NCBI GenBank assembly: GCA_034211175.1
Contig: JAXHUH010000352.1
Coordinates: 1-64,000, forward strand
Reading direction: 5' to 3'
DNA from: JAXHUH01 sp034211175
GTDB lineage: Bacteria > Actinomycetota > Acidimicrobiia > Acidimicrobiales > CAIXPF01
DNA: 64,000 bases
The notes under the pieces were generated by a model. The model had not been told where the DNA came from. It ran no database searches and saw only the letters and a list, made by a program, of their open reading frames with translations. Shown here piece after piece: positions 48,940 through 57,315 of the stretch. The position numbers and the translations under genes were made by a program. Each line of letters begins with the position of its first letter. Position 1 is the stretch's first letter.

Positions 48940-48985
48940 ACTCGGTGGTCCGTTCGGGCGTGCGGCGATGACGAGGCGAGGAGCC

Positions 48986-50020
48986 ATGACGCAGCCGAGA
49001 GACCGACTCGACGCGGTCGAGTGGCTCCGCTCCAGATCAGGCGAGCTCGCGCTCGACGTGGTCACGAGCGTCGGCCCGACGACCGGGCCGACCGAGGCGA
49101 CCGCCCAGCGGGTCGCCGCGCACATCGCGAACCTCGCCGATGCGATCGCCGCCCGCCACCCGGCGACGCTGCGGGCGCACCTGGCCGGCCTGGTGCGATC
49201 GCCCGACAAGACGGCGTCGACCGGCCAGGTCGGCTGTGAGCTGCAGGAGCTGCGCCGCTCCATCGCCGAGCGCCTCCCCGACCATGCCGCCGCGCTGGCC
49301 TGCGAGTACGTGTGGGCCTGCGAGGACGTCGTGCGCACCCCGACGACGGCCTCCTCCGGTGTCGCCATGGACTACGACCACATCCGGCTCCGGTACCTCG
49401 AGGCGCTCCTCGGCGACGACGACGATCGAGCCCATGAGGTCGTGGCCGATGCGGTCGAGGACGGCGCAACCACGACGGAGCTCTTCCTCCAGGTCCTCGA
49501 ACCGGTCCAGTACGAGATCGGGCGCCGGTGGGAGTCCGGCGAGGTGTCGGTCGCCCAGGAGCACTTCTGCACCGCCGTGACCGAGACGGTCGTGGCCCGG
49601 TCGCGCCCGATCGGCCCGGGCGCCCGCATCCCTGCGGACGGACGGCGGGCACTGCTCGCCTGCGTCGAGGGCGAGCTGCACGCGATCGGTGCGCGGATGG
49701 TCGCCGACGTGCTCGAGCTGCACGGTTGGGACGTGCACCACCTCGGCGCGAACTGCCCGACCACCGAGATCGTCTCCACCTTGGCGAGACGCCCGGTCGA
49801 TCTGGTGTGCCTCTCGTTCTCGGTGAGCGCCCACGCCGCGACGGCCGAGCGGGCGATCCGGGCCGTCCGGGAGATGGGCGACGATCGGCCGTTGCCGATC
49901 CTCATCGGCGGACGGGCGGTGCGGGTCGATCCCGGCATCGGCCACCGGCTCGGCGCCGACGGGTCCGCGCTCGACGCCGCATCGGCCGTCGGTGCGGCGG
50001 CCGCGCTCGTCCCGACCTGA
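48986..50020 (+). CDS. B12-binding sensor with CarH/LitR-like photoreceptor residues
   Basis: A 344-residue protein. Residues 125-210 form a helical cap and 220-340 a Rossmann B12-binding domain. The light-sensing motif of CarH, W-x9-EH, is present as Trp182...Glu192-His193 (RRWESGEVSVAQEHF). The cobalamin motif ExHxxG is Glu230-His232-Gly235 (EGELHAIG). ANCPTTEIV and ILIGGRAV complete the fold. Unlike CarH there is no MerR helix-turn-helix; residues 1-110 form a helical region resembling RsbR-type sensors. It probably signals through protein partners rather than DNA. GAGGAG precedes ATG 48986. Confidence 0.85.
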   Translation: MTQPRDRLDAVEWLRSRSGELALDVVTSVGPTTGPTEATAQRVAAHIANLADAIAARHPATLRAHLAGLVRSPDKTASTGQVGCELQELRRSIAERLPDHAAALACEYVWACEDVVRTPTTASSGVAMDYDHIRLRYLEALLGDDDDRAHEVVADAVEDGATTTELFLQVLEPVQYEIGRRWESGEVSVAQEHFCTAVTETVVARSRPIGPGARIPADGRRALLACVEGELHAIGARMVADVLELHGWDVHHLGANCPTTEIVSTLARRPVDLVCLSFSVSAHAATAERAIRAVREMGDDRPLPILIGGRAVRVDPGIGHRLGADGSALDAASAVGAAAALVPT

Positions 50021-50047
50021 GCGCCGCGACCCGCCGCCGGGCACGAC

Positions 50048-51013
50048 TCAGCTCCAGATCGTCACGTACACCGGGGGGCGGAAGCGGGCGGCGGGAACGC
50101 TGGTGCGGCCGCTGTGCATCGCCTGGACGGCTTCGGGCGTGTCGAGGAACCGACGCAGCTTGGTCGTCGTCAGCGACCGCCGCGGCGGCGTGCGCGTCGT
50201 GACGTACCACATGCGCTCGAGCGGCGTCCCCACGGCGCGCACCAGGCACAGGACCCCTCGTTCGAGCTCTCGGGCGACCAGGTGACGCGGCGCCAGTGCC
50301 AGCCCCTCACCCTCGGCAGCCGCCCCGAGCACCGCGGCCTGGGTCGGGAACATGCGGACGCGGCCCTCCGGCACGCCGAGACGGGCGACGACCTGGGCGA
50401 CGTCGGTGGCGGGATCGGCCGCGCTCGGATCGACGAGCCAGGTGCGGGCGGCGAGCGCGCGGGCGTCGACCCGCTCCCGGCAACCGAGCTCGTCGCCGGG
50501 CCCGCAGACCACGACGAGCCGGTACCGCATGATCGGTTCGCAGGTCATGGCGTCGATCTCGACACCGGGCAGCCACGGCCCGAGCGCAACATCGGCGAGG
50601 CGCTCGGCGAGCAGGGACGCCATCTCCGCGATCGCCGCCACCCCGACGGTGACCTCGACGTCCTCGACGCGGGAGGAGAACGCGTCGAGGAGCGCCGGGG
50701 CGACGTGCTCCGCGAACGACGCGGTGGTCACGATGCGCAGTCGGGGTGGTGCCCCCTTCGCTTCGCGCACCGCGGTCTCCGCCTCCCCGGCGAGCTCGAC
50801 GATCCGCGACGCGATGCCGACGACCCGCTCGCCGGCGGCGGTGAGCTCCATGGTCGAACCGCTCCGCTCGATGAGCGGGTCACCGAGGTGGTTGCGCAGC
50901 GCGGCGATCGCCTGGGACACCGCTGGTTCCGACACGTCGAGCGTCCGCGCCGCCGCCTTCACCGACCCGAGCCGGGCCACGAGCACGAACGCCTCGAGCT
51001 GGGTCAGCGTCAC
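50048..51013 (-). CDS. LysR-family regulator, probable controller of the CO dehydrogenase genes
   Basis: A 321-residue LysR protein. The winged helix reads LTQLEAFVLVARLGSVKAAARTLDVSEPAVSQAIAALRNHLGDPLIER. The effector domain begins PRLRIVTTASFAEHVAPALL. It is divergent from coxM, the standard arrangement for a LysR activator of the cox genes, with a palindrome at 51158-51173 between them. The effector is unknown. Confidence 0.9.
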   Translation of the reverse strand: MTLTQLEAFVLVARLGSVKAAARTLDVSEPAVSQAIAALRNHLGDPLIERSGSTMELTAAGERVVGIASRIVELAGEAETAVREAKGAPPRLRIVTTASFAEHVAPALLDAFSSRVEDVEVTVGVAAIAEMASLLAERLADVALGPWLPGVEIDAMTCEPIMRYRLVVVCGPGDELGCRERVDARALAARTWLVDPSAADPATDVAQVVARLGVPEGRVRMFPTQAAVLGAAAEGEGLALAPRHLVARELERGVLCLVRAVGTPLERMWYVTTRTPPRRSLTTTKLRRFLDTPEAVQAMHSGRTSVPAARFRPPVYVTIWS

Positions 51014-51157
51014 GGCCGACCCTGCGACTGGCCACGACCGACCGAACCGCCACGGCGACCCATCTGCTCATCCTTACCGCTGCGGCGACGCATCGCGCGG
51101 CCGACTGAACGCCGTTCTGACGACAACGGCCCTCACGGGGTGTGTCGGCCAGACCAC

Positions 51158-51173
51158 CTAAGCGAAGGCTTAG
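51158..51173. promoter_or_regulatory. Palindrome in the LysR/coxM divergent region
   Basis: CTAAGC at 51158-51163 and GCTTAG at 51168-51173 with spacer GAAG form a 16-bp palindrome; the inner TAAGC-GAAG-GCTTA is close to the LysR T-N11-A box. A LysR binding site is inferred. Confidence 0.55.
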
Positions 51174-51272
51174 CCGACCCTCGACCGCCCGGCATGACAC
51201 CGGTCACCATGCGTGCACGACGTCACCGGGGCGGGGGTGCCGACGTCGCACGCCGACCTAGGGGGGACAGCC

Positions 51273-52151
51273 GTGCAGACCCCGGCCCCGTTCGAGTACG
51301 CCCGCGCCACGAGCGTCGACCACGCCATCACGCTCCTCGACCAGCTCGGGCCCGAGGCACGCATCATCGCCGGAGGCCACAGCCTGCTGCCGATGATGCG
51401 GCTGCGCCTGGCGTTGCCCGAGCACCTGATCGACATCGGCGAGCTGACCGACCTCGCCTACATCCGGGTCGAGGGCGCCGAGCTGCGCATCGGGGCGATG
51501 ACGACCCACGCCGCCCTGCTCGACTCCGCCGTCGCCGGCGAGCACTTCGCCATCCTCCACGACGCCGAGCGGGTCGTCGCCGACCCGATCGTGCGCAACC
51601 GCGGCACCGTCGGCGGCTCGCTCGCCCAGGCCGACCCGTCCGAGGACCTGTCCGCAGCGTTCTCCGCCGTCGGCGCCTCGGTCGTCGCCCGTGGCCCCGG
51701 CGGCTCCGAGCGGATCATCCCGGTGCGGGACTTCCACGCCGGGCCCTACGAGACCGCGCTCGCCGACAACGAGCTGCTCACCGAGATCCGGGTCCCGATC
51801 CGCCCGGGCGCGGGCAGCGCCTACGAGAAGGTCGAGCGGCGGATCGGTGACTGGGCGATCGCCGCGGCCGGCGCCTGCGTGTGGCTCTCCGGCGACGGCA
51901 CGATCTCCGATGTCGGCATCGGCCTCACCGCCGTCGGCGCCGACCGGTTCTGCTCCCCCGCCGCCGAGGACGAGCTCCGGGGCGCGACCCCGACCGAGGA
52001 GGTCCTGCGGGCCGCGGCTCAGACCGCAGCGGCCGGGACCAACCCGGTCTCCGACCAGCGCGGCCCGGCCGAGTACAAGCGCCACCTGGCCGGCGAGCTG
52101 ACGTTCCGGGCGCTGCGACGAGCCGTCGATCGAGCGAGGGGAGCCAGCTGA
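51273..52151 (+). CDS. coxM: CO dehydrogenase medium (FAD) subunit
   Basis: A 292-residue FAD-binding subunit of molybdenum CO dehydrogenase. FAD motifs are AGGHSLLPMMRLRLA and RGTVGGSLAQADPSEDLSAA. GTG 51273 follows a GGGGGGA ribosome-binding site; the first residues VQTPAPFEYARATSVDHAI match the family start. It passes electrons from the iron-sulphur subunit towards the membrane quinone pool. The stop shares one base with the coxS start (TGATG). Confidence 0.93.
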   Translation: MQTPAPFEYARATSVDHAITLLDQLGPEARIIAGGHSLLPMMRLRLALPEHLIDIGELTDLAYIRVEGAELRIGAMTTHAALLDSAVAGEHFAILHDAERVVADPIVRNRGTVGGSLAQADPSEDLSAAFSAVGASVVARGPGGSERIIPVRDFHAGPYETALADNELLTEIRVPIRPGAGSAYEKVERRIGDWAIAAAGACVWLSGDGTISDVGIGLTAVGADRFCSPAAEDELRGATPTEEVLRAAAQTAAAGTNPVSDQRGPAEYKRHLAGELTFRALRRAVDRARGAS

Positions 52152-52633
52152 TGCAGATCAACGTCACCGTCAACGGCGACGAGGTCACGGCGGACATCGA
52201 GCCCCGCCTCCTCCTCGTCCACTTCATCCGCGAGGTCGCCGGCCTGACCGGCACCCACTGGGGTTGTGACACCTCGAACTGCGGCACCTGCGTCGTTTGG
52301 CTCGACGGCACGCCGGTGAAGTCGTGCACCGTGCTCGCCGCCATGGCCGACGGTCACGAGGTCCGCACCGTCGAGGACCTCGAAGGCGACCAGCTCGACC
52401 CGGTCCAACAGGGGTTCATGGCCTGCCACGGGCTCCAGTGCGGGTTCTGCACCCCCGGCATGTTGATGACGGCCCGCTGGCTGCTCGACAAGGACCCGGA
52501 CCCGGACGAGGCGACGATCCGGGAGACGATCTCCGGCCAGCTCTGCCGCTGCACCGGCTACGACAACATCATCCGGTCGATCCGGTGGGCGTCCGAGCAT
52601 CCGTCCGGTGCCGCCGCGGAGGTGACGGCATGA
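52151..52633 (+). CDS. coxS: CO dehydrogenase small (2 x [2Fe-2S]) subunit
   Basis: A 160-residue iron-sulphur protein. The plant-ferredoxin-like site is GCDTSNCGTCVVWLDG with a fourth Cys in KSCTVLA. The second, all-helical cluster site is CHGLQCGFCTPGMLM with CRCTGYDNI. It links the molybdenum site of CoxL to the FAD of CoxM. The start shares a base with the coxM stop and the end overlaps coxL by 4 bp. Confidence 0.95.
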   Translation: MQINVTVNGDEVTADIEPRLLLVHFIREVAGLTGTHWGCDTSNCGTCVVWLDGTPVKSCTVLAAMADGHEVRTVEDLEGDQLDPVQQGFMACHGLQCGFCTPGMLMTARWLLDKDPDPDEATIRETISGQLCRCTGYDNIIRSIRWASEHPSGAAAEVTA

Positions 52634-55026
52634 CCACGACCGAGCCCGAGGCCCCGCTCTCGCCGGCCGGCAACCCGATGGGGTTCGGCCGCATGGCCCG
52701 CAAGGAGGACGTGCGGTTCGTGCGCGGCCAGGGGCGCTACGTCGATGACGTGAAGCTGCCCGGCATGCTGTACGGCGCCATCCTGCGCAGCCCGCTCGCC
52801 CACGCCCGCATCGTCTCGATCGACACCTCCGCCGCCGAGGCCCACCCGAAGGTCCGCGCCGTGATCACGGGCGAGACGCTCAATGGGCTGTCGCTGGCGT
52901 GGATGCCGACCCTGTCGGCCGACACCCAGGCGGTGCTCGCCACCGACAAGGTGCGGTTCCAGGGCCAGGAGGTGGCGTTCGTCGTCGCCGAGGACCGCTA
53001 CGCGGCACGCGACGCGCTCGAGCTGATCGACGTCGAGTACGACCCGATCGACCCGGTGATGGACGCCCAGCGCGCGCTCGACGCCGACGCCCCGGTCATC
53101 CGGGACGACAAGGACGGCCAGACGAGCAACCACATCTTCGACTGGGAGGCGGGCGACGCCTCCGCGACCGACGCCGCGTTCGCCGGCGCCGACGTCGTCG
53201 TCACCCAGGACATGCTCTACCCGCGCTCGCACCCGGCGCCGCTGGAGACCTGCGGCACGGTCGCCCACATGGACAAGGTGACGGGCAAGCTCGTCCTCTA
53301 CTGCAACACCCAGGCGCCGCACGCCCACCGCACGGTGTACGCCCTGGTCGCCGGCCTGCCGGAGCACAAGATCCAGGTGATCGCGCCCGACATCGGCGGT
53401 GGGTTCGGCAACAAGGTGCCGATCTACCCCGGCTACGTGCTGTCGGTCGTCGGGTCGATCGTGACCGGCAAGCCGGTGAAGTGGGTCGAGGACCGCTCCG
53501 AGAACCTCATGTCGACCGGCTTCGCCCGCGACTACCACATGCGCGGTTCGATCGCCGCGAAGAGCGACGGCACGATCGTCGGCCTGAAGGTCGACGTGCT
53601 CGCCGACCACGGCGCGTTCAACGCCACCGCCCAGCCGACGAAGTACCCGGCCGGGTTCTTCCACATCTTCACCGGCTCCTACGACTACGGCGCCGCCCAC
53701 TGCAAGGTCACCGGCGTCTACACGAACAAGGCGCCCGGCGGCGTCGCCTACGCGTGCTCGTTCCGCATCACCGAGGCCGTCTACCTCGTGGAGCGCATCG
53801 TCGACTGCCTGGCCGCCGAGCTGGGCATGGACCCGGCCGAGCTGCGGATGAAGAACCTGCTGCGGCCCGAGCAGTTCCCCTACGTCACCCCGACCGGCTG
53901 GGAGTACGACTCGGGCGACTACCCCCGGGCGCTCCAGCTGGCGCTCGACATGGCCGGCTACCAGGACCTGCGCGCGGAACAGGCCGCGAAGCGCGAGCGG
54001 GGCGAGCTGATGGGCATCGGCCTGTCGTTCTTCACCGAGGGTGTCGGCGCCGGGCCCCGCAAGCACATGGACATCCTCGGCCTCGGTATGGCCGACGGCT
54101 GCGAGCTTCGGGTCCACCCGACCGGCAAGGCCCAGCTGCGGCTGTCGGTCCAGACCCAGGGCCAGGGCCACGAGACCACGTTCGCCCAGATCGTGGCCCA
54201 CGAGCTCGGCATCCCGCCCGAGGACGTCGAGGTCATCCACGGCGACACCGACAACACCCCGTTCGGGCTCGGGACCTACGGGTCGCGCTCGACGCCGGTG
54301 TCGGGCGCGGCCGCCGCGGTCGTGGCCCGACGGGCCCGGGACAAGGCCCGGCTCATCGCCGCCGCGGCCCTGGAGTGCTCACCCGACGACCTCGAGTGGG
54401 AGCACGGCCGCTGGGTGGTGAAGGGCGACCCGGAGAAGGCGCAGACGATCGCCGAGATCGCCATGGCCGCCCACTCCAGCCTCGAGCTGCCCGACGGGAT
54501 CGAGGGCCACCTCGACGCCCAGGCCGTCTACAACCCGCCGAACCTGACGTACCCGTTCGGTGCCTACCTGTGCGTCGTCGACGTCGACCCGGGCACCGGC
54601 GAGGTGAACGTGCGGCGGTTCGTGGCCGTCGACGACTGCGGCCCGCGCATCAACCCGATGATCGTCGAGGGCCAGGTCCACGGTGGCCTCGCCGACGGGA
54701 TCGGCATGGCGCTGATGCAGTCGATCGCGTTCGACACCGAGGGCAACTGCCTCGGCGGCTCGTTCATGGACTACCTCCTGCCCACGTCGATGGAGGTGCC
54801 GTCGTTCGAGCTCGGCGAGACGGTCACCCCGTCGCCCCACCACCCGCTCGGGGTGAAGGGTGTGGGTGAGTCGGCCACGGTCGGCTCGCCGGCCGCGGTC
54901 GTCAACGCGGTGATCGACGCACTCGCGCCCCACGGGGTCCGCCACGCCGACATGCCGCTCACCCCGGCGCAGGTGTGGATGGCGCTCCAGGGCCGCCCGA
55001 TGCGCACCGACCTGGCCACCGAGTGA
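52630..55026 (+). CDS. coxL: Form I aerobic CO dehydrogenase large (molybdenum) subunit
   Basis: A 798-residue catalytic subunit (Oligotropha CoxL is 809). The form I active-site loop AYxCSFR is present as AYACSFR at residues 373-379; its Cys carries the Cu-S-Mo bridge in the known enzyme. GGGFGNKV, TQGQGHETTFAQI and the late GVGESATVGSPAAV, with the catalytic Glu, are all in place. It oxidises CO to CO2 and feeds electrons to respiration. This is a true form I protein by motif, unlike the many form II homologues of unknown substrate. ATGA overlap with coxS. Confidence 0.96.
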   Translation: MTTTEPEAPLSPAGNPMGFGRMARKEDVRFVRGQGRYVDDVKLPGMLYGAILRSPLAHARIVSIDTSAAEAHPKVRAVITGETLNGLSLAWMPTLSADTQAVLATDKVRFQGQEVAFVVAEDRYAARDALELIDVEYDPIDPVMDAQRALDADAPVIRDDKDGQTSNHIFDWEAGDASATDAAFAGADVVVTQDMLYPRSHPAPLETCGTVAHMDKVTGKLVLYCNTQAPHAHRTVYALVAGLPEHKIQVIAPDIGGGFGNKVPIYPGYVLSVVGSIVTGKPVKWVEDRSENLMSTGFARDYHMRGSIAAKSDGTIVGLKVDVLADHGAFNATAQPTKYPAGFFHIFTGSYDYGAAHCKVTGVYTNKAPGGVAYACSFRITEAVYLVERIVDCLAAELGMDPAELRMKNLLRPEQFPYVTPTGWEYDSGDYPRALQLALDMAGYQDLRAEQAAKRERGELMGIGLSFFTEGVGAGPRKHMDILGLGMADGCELRVHPTGKAQLRLSVQTQGQGHETTFAQIVAHELGIPPEDVEVIHGDTDNTPFGLGTYGSRSTPVSGAAAAVVARRARDKARLIAAAALECSPDDLEWEHGRWVVKGDPEKAQTIAEIAMAAHSSLELPDGIEGHLDAQAVYNPPNLTYPFGAYLCVVDVDPGTGEVNVRRFVAVDDCGPRINPMIVEGQVHGGLADGIGMALMQSIAFDTEGNCLGGSFMDYLLPTSMEVPSFELGETVTPSPHHPLGVKGVGESATVGSPAAVVNAVIDALAPHGVRHADMPLTPAQVWMALQGRPMRTDLATE

Positions 55027-55036
55027 GGGCGACGGG

Positions 55037-55093
55037 ATGACGGTGTCCCTGACCGGCCCCGGCGACCGGCGCGACCCGAGGGGCCCGGCGTGA
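55037..55093 (+). CDS. Possible 18-residue leader peptide between coxL and coxI
   Basis: ATG 55037 opens MTVSLTGPGDRRDPRGPA and stops at TGA 55091-55093, which overlaps the GTG of the next gene. It fills the only gap in the cox operon and would couple translation. GGGCGACGGG upstream is only a weak ribosome-binding site. It may be chance. Confidence 0.2.
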   Translation: MTVSLTGPGDRRDPRGPA

Positions 55094-56007
55094 GCACGGC
55101 CACGGTGCCGGTCGCGGAGCGGGCCGCCGAGCTGCGCCGGGACCGGGTGCCGTTCGTGCACGCCCGGGTGGTGCTCGCGGAGCGGCCGACCTCGGCTCAT
55201 CCCGGTGACGAGGCGCTGGTGCTGGCCGACGGCTCCATGGAGGGGTTCGTCGGCGGCACCTGCGCCGAGACGACCGTGCGCGCCCAGGCGTTGGCCCTGT
55301 TGGACTCGGGCGACACGCTCCTGCTGCGGATCGCGCCCGACGGGCCCGAGGAGGGGGAACCGTCCCCGGCGCCAGCGGTCGGCGAGGGTCGGTTGGTCGT
55401 GCACAACCCGTGCCTCTCGGGCGGCACGATCGAGGTGTTCCTCGAACCGGTGATCCCCCGGCCGCTGCTGGCCGTGGCCGGCGACGGGCCGATCGCCCGG
55501 GCGCTGGCCACGGTCGGCGCCAGCCTCGGCTACGACGTGGCGCCGTCGGTGTTGCCGCTGCCCGACGAGGTCGGCGCGGTCGTCGTCGCGTCCCACGGGC
55601 GGGACGAGACCTCGGTCCTGGAGGCGGCGCTGCGCGCCGGGGTGCCCTACGTCGGCCTGGTCGCGAGTCGTCGCCGGGCCGCCGGGGTGCTGGGCGAGCT
55701 CGACGTCCCCGACGAGCTGCGCGAGAAGGTGCGCAGCCCGGCCGGGATCGACCTCGGCGCGACGACGGCCGAGGAGTCGGCGCTCGAGATCCTGGCCGAG
55801 ATCGTCCGGACCCGGCCCCGTTCGGTGGCCCGCGGACCCCGGGCGTGCGCGGAACCGGCACCCGAGTCGGCCGGCGTCGCGATCGACCCGATCTGCGGGA
55901 TGGAGGTGGCGACGGTCGAGTCGTCGCTCCACCTCGACCGCGACGGCGAGCGCCACTGGTTCTGCGGCTCGGGCTGCCTGCGGGCGTTCGCCGCGGCCGA
56001 CTCGTGA
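55090..56007 (+). CDS. coxI: XdhC/CoxI maturation factor fused to a YHS domain
   Basis: A 305-residue protein. Residues 1-245 match the XdhC/CoxI family that inserts or sulphurates the molybdenum cofactor: SMEGFVGGTCAETTV, the Rossmann segment PLLAVAGDGPIARALATVGASLGYDV and YVGLVASRRRAAGVL. Residues 258-303 are a YHS metal-binding domain (IDPICGMEVATVESS ... WFCGSGCLRAF). The fusion suggests copper or other metal handling during assembly of the Mo-Cu site; that is inference. It overlaps coxD by 4 bp. Confidence 0.88.
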   Translation: MSTATVPVAERAAELRRDRVPFVHARVVLAERPTSAHPGDEALVLADGSMEGFVGGTCAETTVRAQALALLDSGDTLLLRIAPDGPEEGEPSPAPAVGEGRLVVHNPCLSGGTIEVFLEPVIPRPLLAVAGDGPIARALATVGASLGYDVAPSVLPLPDEVGAVVVASHGRDETSVLEAALRAGVPYVGLVASRRRAAGVLGELDVPDELREKVRSPAGIDLGATTAEESALEILAEIVRTRPRSVARGPRACAEPAPESAGVAIDPICGMEVATVESSLHLDRDGERHWFCGSGCLRAFAAADS

Positions 56008-57020
56008 CCGACGCCGACGCGCCCGTCGCAGGCGACGGGGGCCCCGCCGACCTCGCGGGCCCCGGCCCTCGGGACCACCTCGACACCGGGGACGGGGTCG
56101 GCACCGGTGACCGCGTCGAGACCGGGGACGACGATGTGCTCGCCGGGCTCGTGCCCGACGTCGGCGCCATCGGCGACCAGCTCGGCGCGCTCGGCTACCT
56201 GGCCGACCAGGGCCTGGCCACCGCCCTGTTCTGCGCGGTGCGCCTGCGCCAGCCGCTGCTGTTGGAAGGCGAGGCCGGGGTCGGCAAGACCGAGGCGGCC
56301 CGCGCCCTGGCCACCGCGCTGGACACCCCGCTGGTGCGGCTCCAGTGCTACGAGGGCATCGACGCCGCCGAGGCCCTCTACGAGTGGAACTATCCCCGCC
56401 AGCTCCTGGCGATCCGCCTGGCCGAGCAGGAGCACCGCCACCTCGGCGAGGCCGACCTGTTCGGCCCCGACTACCTCGTCGCCCGGCCGCTGATGCGGGC
56501 GATCGAGCATCCCGGTCCCCGTCCGGTGGTCCTGCTGATCGACGAGATCGACCGGGCCGACGACGAGTTCGAGGCGTTCCTGCTGGAGCTCCTCGCCGAC
56601 GCCGCGGTGACCGTGCCGGAGATCGGTACGATCGCGGCCCGTCACCCGCCGATCACGGTCCTGACCTCGAACCGGACCCGTGACGTGCACGACGCGCTGA
56701 AGCGTCGCTGCCTCTACCACTGGATCGACTTCCCCGGCCCCGATCGGGTCGAGACGATCATCCGGGCCCGGGTGCCGGAGGCGTCGTTGCCGCTGGCCCG
56801 TCAGGTCGCCGACGCCGTCGGCCGGCTGCGGGACCTCGGCGTGCAGAAGCCGCCCGGGGTCGCCGAAGCGATCAACTGGCTCCACGCGCTGGAGCTGCTC
56901 GGCATCGAGACCCTCGACGGCACGACCGTGGCCCAGACCCTGGGTTCGGTCCTGAAGTACCGCGAGGACATGGCCGACGCCTCCGCCGCCGGCCTCGACT
57001 GGGTCGCCGCCGGCCCATGA
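56004..57020 (+). CDS. coxD: MoxR-type AAA+ ATPase CoxD
   Basis: A 338-residue AAA+ chaperone. Residues 1-45 are acidic and disordered. The ATPase has Walker A GEAGVGKTE, the MoxR/CoxD-specific LQCYEGIDAAEALYEWNYPRQLLAIR, Walker B VLLIDEIDRADDEFEAFLLE and sensor TSNRTRDVHDALKRRCLYHWIDFP. In Oligotropha CoxD is needed to build the Cu-S-Mo cluster of CoxL. GTG 56004 overlaps coxI. Confidence 0.93.
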   Translation: MTDADAPVAGDGGPADLAGPGPRDHLDTGDGVGTGDRVETGDDDVLAGLVPDVGAIGDQLGALGYLADQGLATALFCAVRLRQPLLLEGEAGVGKTEAARALATALDTPLVRLQCYEGIDAAEALYEWNYPRQLLAIRLAEQEHRHLGEADLFGPDYLVARPLMRAIEHPGPRPVVLLIDEIDRADDEFEAFLLELLADAAVTVPEIGTIAARHPPITVLTSNRTRDVHDALKRRCLYHWIDFPGPDRVETIIRARVPEASLPLARQVADAVGRLRDLGVQKPPGVAEAINWLHALELLGIETLDGTTVAQTLGSVLKYREDMADASAAGLDWVAAGP

Positions 57021-57051
57021 CGACCCCGCCGCCGATCACCCCACCCAACCC

Positions 57052-57101
57052 GTTCTGGTCCCCACGAACGACCACCGGTGGCACTCTGCGCGGTCCAGAA
57101 C
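57052..57101 (+). repeat. Palindromic element, copy 1
   Basis: A 50-nt element bounded by GTTCTGG and CCAGAAC, with CCACCGGTGG at its exact centre. The outer 7 bp and inner 10 bp are perfectly self-complementary, so RNA or cruciform hairpins can form. First of three copies spaced 105 bp apart. Confidence 0.85.
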
Positions 57102-57156
57102 GAGCAGACGGGGCGCCCAAGACGCACGGTGCTCCGCCGATCACCCCGACCAACCC

Positions 57157-57206
57157 GAACTGGCCCCCGCCAACGACCACCGGTGGCACTCAGCGGGGTC
57201 CAGAAC
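57157..57206 (+). repeat. Palindromic element, copy 2
   Basis: Second copy, 105 bp after copy 1, same central CCACCGGTGG; the left end is GAACTGG instead of GTTCTGG, so the outer pairing is weakened. Confidence 0.85.
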
Positions 57207-57261
57207 GAGCAGACGGGGCGCCCAGAACGCACGGTGCTGCGCCGATCACCCCGACCAACCC

Positions 57262-57311
57262 GAACTGGTCCCCACGAACGACCACTGGTGGCATTCTGCG
57301 GGGACCAGAAC
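57262..57311 (+). repeat. Palindromic element, copy 3
   Basis: Third copy, again 105 bp on. The centre has one change (CCACTGGTGG) and the left end is GAACTGG. The 55-bp spacers between copies are also repeats of each other. Confidence 0.85.
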
Positions 57312-57315
57312 CGGG

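Noticed and set aside
57052..57311. Possible CRISPR array
   Set aside because: Repeats are palindromic 50-mers with near-identical 55-bp spacers, no cas genes and an inverted copy elsewhere. CRISPR spacers should differ from each other.
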